Origin: CALKJU01 sp035326425
GTDB lineage: Bacteria; Pseudomonadota; Alphaproteobacteria; Geminicoccales; Geminicoccaceae
Assembly: GCA_035326425.1 (NCBI GenBank)
Contig: DAOLFG010000001.1
Location: 116,159 to 180,158 of the forward strand
Direction: 5' to 3'
DNA length: 64,000 nucleotides
Shown here: one piece after another, positions 8,875-17,219 of the stretch
Numbering within the stretch: position 1 is the first letter of the stretch
How the letters are laid out: every line of letters begins with the position of its first letter
Position numbers and translations under genes: made by a program
Notes under the pieces: generated by a model
What the model saw: the letters and a program-made list of their open reading frames with translations, nothing else
Told to the model about the DNA's origin: nothing
The model's database searches: none

Positions 8875-9337
8875 GTCCGCGGCGGCGGAAGGACCGGGGA
8901 CCGGATCCGCGCTGCACCTCTCCGACTTTTCCGGGTTCCAGCAGGCCCCGCGCGATCAGCGCGGGGCCTTTGCTTTCCACGCGGTCACGACGTCGAGCGG
9001 CGCCCAACATCGAGTATTTCTCAAACAACGTACAGTTGAACCGCGCACGCACAACGTACGTTCACCAACTCGACCATTCCATTGCATGTGCCTCAACCGG
9101 CAAACACCACCTGTCAATCGATTGGCGCTGTCGCGTACCTGATCCGGCCGAAGCCGCGGCCAGCGACTCGTTGACGCACACGGCGTCGGCTACGCGGAAA
9201 CATATCATTCGACCTTGCAATTACTCGCGCCGCGCGAGTGCCGATTTCTAGCACTGGCAGCGCCCCGAGTTCGCACGTATGGTTAGCGATGCACGCTACT
9301 CGATGTCGGACCAAAAAATTACCGAGGAGGAAACTCG
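8875..9337. other. 463-base spacer between GH26-like gene 1 and the sugar dehydrogenase
   Basis: No gene supported. It contains a strong terminator hairpin (8943-8969), a direct repeat of ACAACGTAC (9025-9033 and 9051-9059), the palindrome CAATCGATTG (9115-9124), and at its right end the ribosome-binding sequence GAGGAGG just before the dehydrogenase start. Base composition is less GC-rich than the genes. Confidence 0.55.
8943..8980 (+). terminator. Rho-independent terminator after GH26-like gene 1
   Basis: Perfect 11-bp stem AGGCCCCGCGC / GCGCGGGGCCT with a five-base loop GATCA, followed by TTTGCTTTCC. It lies 68 bases after the stop codon. Confidence 0.85.
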
Positions 9338-10852
9338 ATGGCGGATTCTGGCCCGGAGCGGCCCGTACCGACCCCTGGACGTCGCGCGCTGCTGCAAGGA
9401 TCGATCGCCGGTCTCGGCGGATTGACCATCGCCGGGATGCTGCCCGGCCTGACACCCACCGCCGAGGCGGCGCCGAAGCCCGGCGACCCCAATGCCGGTC
9501 CGCCGGTGCGGGTCGATCCCACCACGAAGAAGAGCAATCCGATCGTCGACAGGATCGCCAAGAGCGGCGTCAAGGTTCGACTGGTCGATTTCTGCACTCC
9601 GCCACGCTCGGCGGCGGCGAAGCCTTACGCTCAGCTGAACTACCTCTACCATGCCGGTGACGGCCAACCCTACGTCTACTGCTGCGACAGCCGCGGCAAG
9701 ATCTGGCGCATCCATCGCGACACCGGCGCCACCTCGCTGTTCCTGGACGTCAAGGCGGTGCGCGGCTCGGCGATCGAGACCAGCAACCGCCACAAGGGCC
9801 TGCGCAGCTTCGCCTTCCACCCCGAATGGAAGACGAGCGGCAAGCCGGGCTTTCGCAAGTTCTACACGGTCTCGACCGAGACGGTGGCCAGCAGGCCCTC
9901 CGGGGTCGAGGTGTTCAGTGGCGATTTCCCGGTGCAATCGCACTGCGTGGTGGCGGAGTGGCAGGTCCGCGCCGGCGATCCGACCAAGGTCGACACCTCG
10001 ACGCGCCGCGAGCTGTTCCGGATCGCCACCAGCGGCCCGCACCACAATGCCGACACGCTGCTGTTCGACCCCAATGCCAAATCGGGCGACGACAACTACG
10101 GCAAGCTGTTCCTGACCGTCGGCGACGGTGGCTACGGCGACGGCCGCGACAAGTACAACTCGGCGCAGAATACCGGGCGGCTGCTCGGCAAGATCCTGCG
10201 CTTCAACCCGACCGACACGTCGGGCGGCAAGCGCTACGGCATTCCCTCGACCAACCCGTTCGTCGGCCGGTCGGGGTGGCTGCCGCACATCTGGGCGCTG
10301 GGCCTGCGCCACCCGCAGAACATCTCGTTCGACCGCGGCGGCGCCAAGCAGCTGATCTGCTTCGACATCGGCCAGGCCCAGATCGAGGAGGTCAACCTCA
10401 TCGTCAAGGGCGGCAACTACGGCTGGCCGCTGCGCGAGGGCCTGTGGGTCACCGACCGCAACAACGGCCTCATCCTCTACGAGCTGCCCTCCAACGACGC
10501 CTCCAAGAACTACCTCTATCCCGTGGCGATGTACGACCACAACGACGGTGCCGCCGGCTGCGGCGGCCACGTCTATCGCGGCAGCAAGATCCCGGCACTC
10601 AACGGCCACTACCTGTGCGGCGATCTCTGGAACGGCCGCATCTACCATGTGCCGGCGAGCAGCCTGGTGCAGGGCAAGCAGGCGACGCTCAAGGAGCTGA
10701 CGCTCTACCACAACGGTAAGCAGACCACCTTGCGCCAGATCGTGCAGGGTGTCAGCAACCGTGTCGACCTGCGCATCGGCACCGACGAGGCCGGCGACAT
10801 CTACATCATCACCAAGCAGGACGGCGCGATCCGCAAGCTGGTCGCGTACTAG
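9338..10852 (+). CDS. Tat-exported PQQ-dependent sugar dehydrogenase-like beta-propeller (GSDH family)
   Basis: 504 residues. The N-terminus GRRALLQGS plus a hydrophobic segment ending near AEAAP is a Tat-type signal. The body matches the glucose/sorbosone dehydrogenase propeller: HKGLRSFAFHPEW, GPHHNADTLLFDP (catalytic-His region), LTVGDGGYGDG, NTGRLLGKILRFNP, GLRHPQNISFDR, GGNYGWPLREG and GGHVYRGSKIPALNG in the expected order. Such enzymes oxidise aldoses in the periplasm with PQQ and calcium. It sits among three GH26-like genes in one orientation, so oxidation of sugars released by them is plausible but inferred. A good GAGGAGG site precedes the ATG. Confidence 0.88.
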   Translation: MADSGPERPVPTPGRRALLQGSIAGLGGLTIAGMLPGLTPTAEAAPKPGDPNAGPPVRVDPTTKKSNPIVDRIAKSGVKVRLVDFCTPPRSAAAKPYAQLNYLYHAGDGQPYVYCCDSRGKIWRIHRDTGATSLFLDVKAVRGSAIETSNRHKGLRSFAFHPEWKTSGKPGFRKFYTVSTETVASRPSGVEVFSGDFPVQSHCVVAEWQVRAGDPTKVDTSTRRELFRIATSGPHHNADTLLFDPNAKSGDDNYGKLFLTVGDGGYGDGRDKYNSAQNTGRLLGKILRFNPTDTSGGKRYGIPSTNPFVGRSGWLPHIWALGLRHPQNISFDRGGAKQLICFDIGQAQIEEVNLIVKGGNYGWPLREGLWVTDRNNGLILYELPSNDASKNYLYPVAMYDHNDGAAGCGGHVYRGSKIPALNGHYLCGDLWNGRIYHVPASSLVQGKQATLKELTLYHNGKQTTLRQIVQGVSNRVDLRIGTDEAGDIYIITKQDGAIRKLVAY

Positions 10853-10861
10853 GCCATATTC

Positions 10862-10886
10862 TCGCCCGGGGGCGATCCCCGGGCGA
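10862..10886 (+). terminator. Hairpin just after the sugar dehydrogenase
   Basis: A 10-bp perfect stem TCGCCCGGGG / CCCCGGGCGA with loop GCGAT begins 10 bases past the stop codon. There is no T-run, so it may stabilise the mRNA end or act with the second hairpin. Confidence 0.6.
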
Positions 10887-10946
10887 TCTCCCGAGGGATC
10901 GTCGATCCCGTTCCTGCCGAGCAGGCCCGACGTTTGCGAGAAGCGA

Positions 10947-10995
10947 TCGACACCGGTGGCACCCGCCACCGGTGTCGACGCGCGCTTTCTCTCTC
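10947..10995 (+). terminator. Strong terminator-like hairpin (14-bp perfect stem)
   Basis: TCGACACCGGTGGC and its exact complement flank a four-base loop ACCC (10947-10978), followed after a few bases by a pyrimidine-rich run, CTTTCTCTCTC. This is probably the true transcription end of the dehydrogenase unit. Confidence 0.75.
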
Positions 10996-11127
10996 GTTAT
11001 GGTTGATTTTATTCAGCTCGATTGGGTGAATCTTCTCCTTTCGCCGACCATTGCCATGATTGGCTCCGCTCGCAGCTCGGCCGGATGTTGCTATTACGAT
11101 CCTCACCCGTAATTGTGAGCCGGCCGG

Positions 11128-11150
11128 ATGGAATAAACAATTTCTTGACA
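11128..11150 (+). promoter_or_regulatory. Promoter-like element, copy 2
   Basis: Same architecture as 7465-7487: ATGGAATAAAC, six variable T/A-rich bases, then TTGACA, with identical total length (23) and 20 identical bases. It lies 146 bases before the second GH26-like gene. The best -10 candidate 17 bases downstream, TGGACT, is weak. Confidence 0.45.
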
Positions 11151-11296
11151 TCGCCACCCGTCTGGGTTGGACTTGAAGCTAGCCGATATCGCGTCGTGCG
11201 TTAGACGCTCGGCTCGGTTGGACGCTGCCCGCACCGCTCGCCGATGCGGCCGTCCACCCAACCCGCGAAGCTCGAGAAAGAACGAGGCTCATCTCA

Positions 11297-12493
11297 ATGC
11301 ACCCTTGGCATCCCGCAAAGCCGCGGGCAGCAGCTCCCGGGGCTGTCTGCCGCAAGCTGTCGATCGTACGCATCCTGGGACTGTCACTGGCCGTCGGCAT
11401 CGGCTCCATCGCCTGGGCGACACAGGCCAGAGCCGTCGTGGGCGAAACGCCGGGCATGTCGGCGCCGCCATCGTTCGGCCTGTTCGACCCGCTCGGCCGC
11501 AGCGGCGATGCCGGCGGCGACCACCTGCTTCCGCTGGCCCTGCCGCAGCCGGCGGCCGACCGCCCGGTCCTGATGGCCACGCATCAGACGACGAAGAAGC
11601 AATCCAGCAGCGCCAATCGTTCGGGACTGCCCTGGAAGTCCGGGATGCAGTGCTTCACCGGCGCCTTCGAGAGCTACCGCGGGCGGGCGGTCGACATCCA
11701 TTCGCTCTACCTGGGGCGGAGCTCCTGGTCGGGCGTGATCGGCAATCTCGGCGGATCGTCGGTGGCGCGCTCGGCCGCCCTGCCCGGCGAGGTGGCGATC
11801 GCGCTTTCCATGCTGATGCAGGGCCAATCCTTCGGCGACTGCAATGCCGGCAGGCTCGACGGCACGTTCAAGGACATCGGCAAGAAGCTCAAGGCCGACA
11901 ACCTGGCCGAGGCCATCGTCCGCCTGGGCTGGGAGGCCAACGGCACCAGCTATGCCTGGAGTATCCGCAGCCAGGGCGAGGCCTACAAGAGCTGCTTCAA
12001 GCGCCTGGTCGGCATCCTGCGCAAGGAGGCCCCGAAGATCCGGATCGAGTGGTCGATGCGCAAGGACAACGGCGCATCGGTCGGCGTCCACCAGCTCTAT
12101 CCGGGCAACGACGTCGTCGACATCATCGGCACCAGCTTCTACGACCGCTATCCCTCGACCAACAACCAGTCGCAATGGGACTCCGCCTATCGCGAGACCA
12201 AGCAGGGCGGCCCCAAGGGCATCGGCACCTGGCTGGATTTCGCCAAGTCGAAGGGCAAGAAGCTGGCGCTCGCCGAATGGGCGGTCTCCGACGGCCAGCC
12301 CTCCAGCTCGAGGGACAACGCCTTCTTCGTCGAGAAGGTCTGGCAGTTCCTGAAGAGCAACTCGTCGGCCATCGCCTACGAGGCCTATTTCAACTGCGTG
12401 AACACCGGTGCGGGGATCTACATGATCTATCCCGAGAAGAACAATCCGCAGGCATCGGCCAAGTACAGGCAGCTCTGGCGCTCGGGCACCTAG
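11297..12493 (+). CDS. Secreted GH26-like glycoside hydrolase, paralogue 2
   Basis: 398 residues, the closest relative of paralogue 1: long identical blocks include SWxGVxGNL, RLGWEANGTSY, RKEAPKI and WSMRKDNGAS. The signal peptide is around residues 22-46, followed by a Ser/Lys linker. Probable acid/base Glu213 (GWEANG) and nucleophile Glu327 (LAEWAV) are both present. The same four cysteine positions are kept. It probably arose by duplication of the neighbouring gene; the promoter-like element and leader were duplicated with it. Substrate unknown. Confidence 0.85.
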   Translation: MHPWHPAKPRAAAPGAVCRKLSIVRILGLSLAVGIGSIAWATQARAVVGETPGMSAPPSFGLFDPLGRSGDAGGDHLLPLALPQPAADRPVLMATHQTTKKQSSSANRSGLPWKSGMQCFTGAFESYRGRAVDIHSLYLGRSSWSGVIGNLGGSSVARSAALPGEVAIALSMLMQGQSFGDCNAGRLDGTFKDIGKKLKADNLAEAIVRLGWEANGTSYAWSIRSQGEAYKSCFKRLVGILRKEAPKIRIEWSMRKDNGASVGVHQLYPGNDVVDIIGTSFYDRYPSTNNQSQWDSAYRETKQGGPKGIGTWLDFAKSKGKKLALAEWAVSDGQPSSSRDNAFFVEKVWQFLKSNSSAIAYEAYFNCVNTGAGIYMIYPEKNNPQASAKYRQLWRSGT

Positions 12494-12505
12494 ACCCGCT
12501 GGAGC

Positions 12506-12544
12506 GCACGGATGGCGGGGCCGGAACGGCCTCGCCATCCGTGC
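12506..12544 (+). terminator. Hairpin between GH26-like genes 2 and 3
   Basis: A 12-bp stem GCACGGATGGCG / CGCCATCCGTGC with a GC-rich inner part. No T-run follows, so it may attenuate rather than stop transcription into the third gene. Confidence 0.55.
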
Positions 12545-12627
12545 GGCCGCACCATTCGCGCCATTGCGCCCGGCCGAATCCTGCGACAGGCTCGCCGTCG
12601 ACACCAAAGAACAACGAGCAATCCCCA

Positions 12628-13755
12628 ATGCCTATAGTCGGACCTACCATGGGGCGCATCTTGGGCGTGGCAATGGCCCTGGGTGCCCTGACAAGTATCT
12701 GCTGCCCCGTGGGGGGCGCGCTCGCCTCCCAGGCGATCAGCCTCGTGGCGCCGCCGCCGGTGGCGCCACCGGCCTGGCCGGGATTGCCGCTGCAGGCGGC
12801 CGAGACGGCTACGCCGCTGCTGCTCGCCGCCAATGCCGCGGCCGCAAAGAAGAAGCCGAAGCCGACGGTGACGACCGTGTCCGGCCTGCCGTGGCGATCC
12901 GGCATGCAATGCTACAATGACGGGTTCGAGGCCTGGCGGGGGCGCCCGGTCGACCTGACCTCGCTCTATTTCGGCCGCTTCAGCTGGGACACGGTCTTCT
13001 CCACGCTGCAGAGCGATACCGTTGCGCGTGCCAAGCAGCGGCCGGGCCCGCTGGTGTTCGCGCTGGCCATGCTGCTGCCCGACCAGACCTTCGCCGACTG
13101 CAACCGCGGCGCCAACGATGCCGTGTTCAAGGACATCGGCAACGCGCTGAACGTCGACGGGCTCACCGACAGCATCATCAGGCTGGGCTGGGAGGCCAAC
13201 GGCACGACCTATGCCTGGAGCGTCGGCAATCAGGCCGCCGCCTACAAGAAGTGCTACAAGCGCCTGGCCAACATCCTGCGCAAGCAGGCGCCGACGATCC
13301 AGCTCGAATGGTCGATGCGCAAGGACAACGGCGCGGCCGTCGGCGTCGACAAGCTCTATCCCGGCAATCAGTTCGTCGACATCATCGGCACCAGCTTCTA
13401 CGACCGCTTCCCGACCACCAACACCCAGGCGCAGTGGAACGCCGCCTACATGCAGACCGACAAGGGCGGTCCGCGCGGGCTGGGCACCTGGCTGAGCTTC
13501 GCCAAGCAGAAGAAGAAGAAGCTCGCACTCTCCGAATGGGCGATCTCGGACGGCTATCCGGGGACGAGCTCGGTCGACAATCCGTTCTTCATTCAGAAGG
13601 TCTACGAGTTCCTCAAGGCCAACGCCGCCGACATCTCCTACGAATCCTATTACAACTGCGACAGCACCGATCCGGGCATCTACCGGGTCTGGCCCAGCCA
13701 GTGGAACCCACAGTCCTCGGCGAAGTACCAGCAGCTGTGGAGCCAGGCGCCGTAG
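12628..13755 (+). CDS. Secreted GH26-like glycoside hydrolase, paralogue 3
   Basis: 375 residues, the most diverged of the three. The signal peptide (MGRILGVAMALGAL, ending near GGALA) suggests that ATG 12649 is an alternative start. A Lys/Pro-rich linker (AAAKKKPKPT) precedes the domain. Probable catalytic Glu189 (GWEANG) and Glu303 (LSEWAIS) are conserved, as are WSMRKDNGA and YPGNQFVDIIGTSFYD. Only 134 bases and a hairpin separate it from paralogue 2, and there is no copy of the upstream element, so it may be read from the paralogue 2 promoter. Confidence 0.84.
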   Translation: MPIVGPTMGRILGVAMALGALTSICCPVGGALASQAISLVAPPPVAPPAWPGLPLQAAETATPLLLAANAAAAKKKPKPTVTTVSGLPWRSGMQCYNDGFEAWRGRPVDLTSLYFGRFSWDTVFSTLQSDTVARAKQRPGPLVFALAMLLPDQTFADCNRGANDAVFKDIGNALNVDGLTDSIIRLGWEANGTTYAWSVGNQAAAYKKCYKRLANILRKQAPTIQLEWSMRKDNGAAVGVDKLYPGNQFVDIIGTSFYDRFPTTNTQAQWNAAYMQTDKGGPRGLGTWLSFAKQKKKKLALSEWAISDGYPGTSSVDNPFFIQKVYEFLKANAADISYESYYNCDSTDPGIYRVWPSQWNPQSSAKYQQLWSQAP

Positions 13756-13758
13756 CGC

Positions 13759-14796
13759 CTAGGGCCAGCTCGCCGGACGCACCGAGCCGTGCGTCCGGGC
13801 TGCCTCGTAGGCGGCCATCACCAGAGCATAGGTCTTGAGGTTGTCGGCTCCCGAGGTGGCCGGCTCGCGGCCCTGGCGCAGGCACTCGACCCAGTGGCGC
13901 TGGGTGTTGAGCACGGATTCCTGCGCCACGTGCCAGGGATGGCTGGTCCAGCCGAGCAGCGGAGTGGAGAGGTCGCGGGTGGTGGTGACGCGGTCGCTGG
14001 TGATCTCGAGCCGCAGGCCCGGGCCCAGCACCAGGCTGCCGCGGCGGCCCTCGATCTCGAGCAGGGTCTCGGGGAACGGATCGGGGTCGCGCTTGGCCTC
14101 GTAGGTGCAGTCGACCACCGACACCGTGCCGCTGGTGTGACGCAGCATCACCGTCGCCATATCCTCGCCGGCGATACCGGGCTTCAGGCTCTGGGTCTCG
14201 CAGGACAGCCGCTCGACCTCGCCCATGAAGACACGGGCGAGATCGAGCACGTGGATGCCGAGATCCAGCAGGATGAACAGCTTCTCCTTGGAGAGGTAGG
14301 GCTGGCCGGCATAGACGTCGTAGTTGGTCCGCCAGGTCAGCCTTGCCCAGGTGAGATCGCCCAGCACCCCCTGCTTCAGCAGATCGGCGATCGCCAGCAT
14401 CGGCGCCTGGAAGCGGAAGTTCTCGTGCACCATCAGCGGCACGCCGGCGTCGCGGCAGGCCTCGACCATGTCGACGCATTCCTGCCAGGTCGGCGCGAAC
14501 GGCTTCTGCACGATGGTGGGGACGCGGTGCGAGGCCGCCAGCAGCACCAGCGCCTTGTGCGACGGCATGGTGGTGACGATGTCGACGAAGTCCGGCCGCT
14601 CGGCCGCGAACATCGCCGCGGCGTCGGTATGGACCTTGGGCACGCCGAACTTGGCAGCCGCCGCCTCGGCCTTGGCCTTGTCCATGTCGCAGACGGCGAC
14701 GAGATCGACGTCCTGGGCGAGATCGCGCCAGGCGTTCAGGTGGTTCTGCGCGAAGAATCCACAGCCGATCAGTGCGCCGCGCAGCTTCGCCGCCAT
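13759..14796 (-). CDS. Gfo/Idh/MocA-family NAD(P)-dependent oxidoreductase
   Basis: 345 residues. The N-terminal Rossmann motif GALIGCGFFAQNHLNAW and the EKP-like segment VQKPFAPTW (lysine of the family's catalytic site) define the family, with LDLGIHVLDLARVFMG in the C-terminal half. These enzymes oxidise or reduce sugars, inositols or their derivatives in the cytoplasm. Its stop lies 3 bases from the stop of the convergent GH26-like gene. A role in metabolising the released sugars is possible but only positional. Confidence 0.9.
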   Translation of the reverse strand: MAAKLRGALIGCGFFAQNHLNAWRDLAQDVDLVAVCDMDKAKAEAAAAKFGVPKVHTDAAAMFAAERPDFVDIVTTMPSHKALVLLAASHRVPTIVQKPFAPTWQECVDMVEACRDAGVPLMVHENFRFQAPMLAIADLLKQGVLGDLTWARLTWRTNYDVYAGQPYLSKEKLFILLDLGIHVLDLARVFMGEVERLSCETQSLKPGIAGEDMATVMLRHTSGTVSVVDCTYEAKRDPDPFPETLLEIEGRRGSLVLGPGLRLEITSDRVTTTRDLSTPLLGWTSHPWHVAQESVLNTQRHWVECLRQGREPATSGADNLKTYALVMAAYEAARTHGSVRPASWP

Positions 14797-14940
14797 GTCC
14801 TGGCCTCCCCGCCGTTGCTTGTCCGCTCCCTAGCAGCCCCGGTGCCTGCTGTCATGGCTGCGACGAATCAGGGCTGGCATCGCAACGCAGCATGGGCTTG
14901 ATGCCGCCGACGACGCTGCTGCGGGACCATCGGGCGCGGA

Positions 14941-16095
14941 ATGCTGCAGGCTTACGAGGAACAAGTCGCCAGGGGCGAGCTGCGCCCCGATCCGGCCCAG
15001 CGCGAGGTGGCGCTGCGGCTGCAGCGTCTGGGCGACGAGCTGGCGGCCCTGCCGCCGCCCCGGCCGCAGCCGCGCGGCCTGCGCGGCCTGTTCGCGCGGG
15101 CGCCGGAACCGCCGCCGACGCCGCGCGGCCTCTATGTCTGGGGCGGCGTCGGCCGCGGCAAGTCGATGCTGATGGATCTGTTCTTCGCCGAGGCGCCGGT
15201 CGAGCCCAAGCGGCGCGTCCACTTCCACGCCTTCATGCTCGAGGTGCAGCAGCGCCTGCACGGCCTGCGCGAGCGCGGCGGCGATGCGCTGCCCGAGCTG
15301 GCCAAGCAGCTCGCCGCCGAGAGCCGGCTGCTCTGCTTCGACGAGTTCCACGTCGTCAACATCGCCGATGCGATGATCCTCGGCCGGCTGTTCACCGCCA
15401 TGCTCGATGCCGGCACCGTGGTGGTCGCCACCTCCAATTGGCCGCCCGACCGGCTCTACGAGAACGGCCTCAACCGCGACCGCTTCCTGCCCTTCATCGA
15501 GCTGCTGAAAGAGCGGCTGGACGTGATGGCCCTCGAAGGCCCCACGGACTACCGGCTGGAGCGGCTGCGCGACCTCGCCGTCTACCTCCATCCCCTGGGC
15601 CCGCACGCGACCGAGCGGGCCGAGGCGATCTTCAGAGCACTCGGCGACGGCGAGCCGGGGACGCCCGAGACGCTGAAGGTCGGCACCCGCACCCTGGCGG
15701 TGCCCCGCGCCGCCAGGGGGGTCGCCATGATCCCATTCCCAGACCTGTGCGCCCAGCCGCTGGGTGCTGCCGACTACCTGGCGCTGGCCGGCCGCTACGA
15801 CACGCTGATCCTCACCGGCGTGCCGCGGCTGACGGCCGACCGGCGCAACGAGGCCCGCCGTTTCATGACCCTGGTCGACGCCGTCTACGAGCGGCGCATC
15901 ATGCTGGTGGTGACGGCCGAGACGCCGCCCGAGCAGCTCTACGCCGCCGGCGACGGCGCCTTCGAGTTCCAGCGCACCGTCAGCCGGCTCCTGGAGATGC
16001 AGAGCCGCGAATGGCTCGACCGCTGCAAGGCGAGAACCGCAGAGGATGCGGGCCGGGCATTCGAGCCTTATGCGCTCACGAGCGATCTAGTTTGA
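14941..16095 (+). CDS. zapE: Cell division protein ZapE (AFG1-like AAA+ ATPase)
   Basis: 384 residues. Walker A GGVGRGKS (about 68-75) in the family context YVWGGVGRGKSMLMDLFF, Walker B LLCFDEFHV (DE at 134-135), sensor region ATSNWPPDRLYENGLNR and the ending SRLLEMQSREWL all match ZapE/LACE1. In bacteria ZapE acts at the division ring under stress. It is transcribed alone between convergent and divergent neighbours. Confidence 0.93.
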   Translation: MLQAYEEQVARGELRPDPAQREVALRLQRLGDELAALPPPRPQPRGLRGLFARAPEPPPTPRGLYVWGGVGRGKSMLMDLFFAEAPVEPKRRVHFHAFMLEVQQRLHGLRERGGDALPELAKQLAAESRLLCFDEFHVVNIADAMILGRLFTAMLDAGTVVVATSNWPPDRLYENGLNRDRFLPFIELLKERLDVMALEGPTDYRLERLRDLAVYLHPLGPHATERAEAIFRALGDGEPGTPETLKVGTRTLAVPRAARGVAMIPFPDLCAQPLGAADYLALAGRYDTLILTGVPRLTADRRNEARRFMTLVDAVYERRIMLVVTAETPPEQLYAAGDGAFEFQRTVSRLLEMQSREWLDRCKARTAEDAGRAFEPYALTSDLV

Positions 16096-16143
16096 GATGG
16101 TCCCAGTGGGCATTGCGATCGGGTCGAGGCGGTCGCACGGGGG

Positions 16144-16449
16144 CTACCGCATCTCCCTTCCCTCACGATCCCACGTCGGAATGTAGTCGGAGCCCAAATT
16201 GTGCGTGTGGACATAGGCACCCGCCGGGATCGGCGCACGTGCCGAGCCTATCGGGGCCCCGTACTTCACCACCTTCTCGCCCGCCGAAATGTTGCGCCGC
16301 GCCAGCTTGTGGCCCGTCGGTATCGCCTGCGGCAGGCGCACCGCGGCGCCGTCGATGACCAGCTCCGTGCCGGCCTCGAGGTCCTGGCAGGCGACGCAGA
16401 TGTTGTCCTCGGGCGCCAGGACCAGGATGCGGCGGTCGGTTCGGGTCAT
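16144..16449 (-). CDS. UxaA N-terminal/SAF-domain protein (altronate dehydratase small-subunit-like)
   Basis: 101 residues. It matches the stand-alone SAF domain found at the N-terminus of UxaA-type sugar-acid dehydratases: LAPEDNICVACQDLEAG, IPTGHKLARRNISAGEKVVKYG and the final VHTHNLGS. The start overlaps the stop of the upstream RraA-like gene (ATGA), so the two are co-translated. A partner UxaA C-terminal catalytic subunit is not present in the window, which is unusual. It may help dehydrate a sugar acid with a distant partner. Confidence 0.82.
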   Translation of the reverse strand: MTRTDRRILVLAPEDNICVACQDLEAGTELVIDGAAVRLPQAIPTGHKLARRNISAGEKVVKYGAPIGSARAPIPAGAYVHTHNLGSDYIPTWDREGREMR

Positions 16450-17105
16450 CAGAACTTCCCGTACTTCAGGTAGGCCTCCTGCGGGTCCATGCCGGCGAGG
16501 ATGGCCTTGCGGATCTGGCTCTCGGTGCCGATCGCCTCCTCGGCCGCGGCGACGATCTCCTCGGCGCGCGCCCGCGGCAGGACGACGATGCCGTCGCGGT
16601 CGGCGAGCAGGAAGTCGCCGCCGTGGATGCGCACGTCGCCGATGACGATCGGCACGTCGAAGCCGTCGGGCAGCCAGAACGAGACGATGTCCTTGGGCGT
16701 GTAGTGGCGGAAGCAAAGGGGGAAGCCCTGCTTGATGATGAACTCGACGTCGCGTGCCGCACCGTCGACGACGTAGCCGCGGATGCCGCGCAGCTGCAGG
16801 GTCTCCGACGACAGCTCGCCCATCAGCGCCACGGCATGGGTATTGGGCTGGCAGACCACGACGTGGCCGGGCTTGGCCTTGGAGAGCACGCCGGTCCACT
16901 CGTAGAGCGTCGTGTGACGGTCGGCGGCCTCGTCGACGTGGCCGGAGACGGTGAAGATCGGCCCGGCCAAAGGCCGCTCGGGGAACAGCGGGCGGATCTC
17001 GGGCGGCAGCACGAAGTTGCGCAGGCCGAGGGCGCGCATCACGTCGTTCAGCACGCCGGTGTAGCAGCGCTCCAGGCGCCCGGTCAGCGCCGCGTTGTCG
17101 GTCAT
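16449..17105 (-). CDS. RraA-family protein (HMG aldolase / oxaloacetate decarboxylase-like)
   Basis: 218 residues. The family core is clear: GPIFTVSGHVD, the loop VVCQPNTHAVALMGELSSETLQLRGIRGYVVDGAARD and the metal-binding end of the domain near VGDVRIHGGDFLLADRDGIVVLP. In catabolic gene clusters such proteins act as 4-hydroxy-4-methyl-2-oxoglutarate aldolases or 2-keto-acid decarboxylases rather than RNase E inhibitors. It is co-translated with the SAF-domain protein and divergent from a ThDP enzyme. Confidence 0.88.
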   Translation of the reverse strand: MTDNAALTGRLERCYTGVLNDVMRALGLRNFVLPPEIRPLFPERPLAGPIFTVSGHVDEAADRHTTLYEWTGVLSKAKPGHVVVCQPNTHAVALMGELSSETLQLRGIRGYVVDGAARDVEFIIKQGFPLCFRHYTPKDIVSFWLPDGFDVPIVIGDVRIHGGDFLLADRDGIVVLPRARAEEIVAAAEEAIGTESQIRKAILAGMDPQEAYLKYGKF

Positions 17106-17219
17106 GACGGATTTGCCCTCCCCGATGGCGGCCCTATGGTCGTGCAGATCGGCCGCGAAGCAAAGGGGGGCAGCGCCTATGGTCGCGGCGGTCGTCGCAG
17201 CAGCAGGGAGAGCTTGACG

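Larger units (their letters stand above)
10853..11296. other. 444-base spacer between sugar dehydrogenase and GH26-like gene 2
   Basis: No gene supported. Two strong hairpins lie in the left part (10862-10886 and 10947-10978), then an AT-rich stretch and the promoter-like element at 11128-11150. The right end carries the leader CGAGGCTCA shared with paralogue 1. Confidence 0.55.

Noticed and set aside
7465..11150. Reading the repeated element as an inserted mobile element or CRISPR-like repeat
   Set aside because: There are only two copies, 3.6 kb apart, each upstream of a paralogue; no spacer structure or transposase.
7672..13755. Treating the glycosidase cluster as a prophage or transposon cargo
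   Set aside because: No integrase, transposase, terminal inverted repeats or tRNA junction at either edge; only composition change at the left border.
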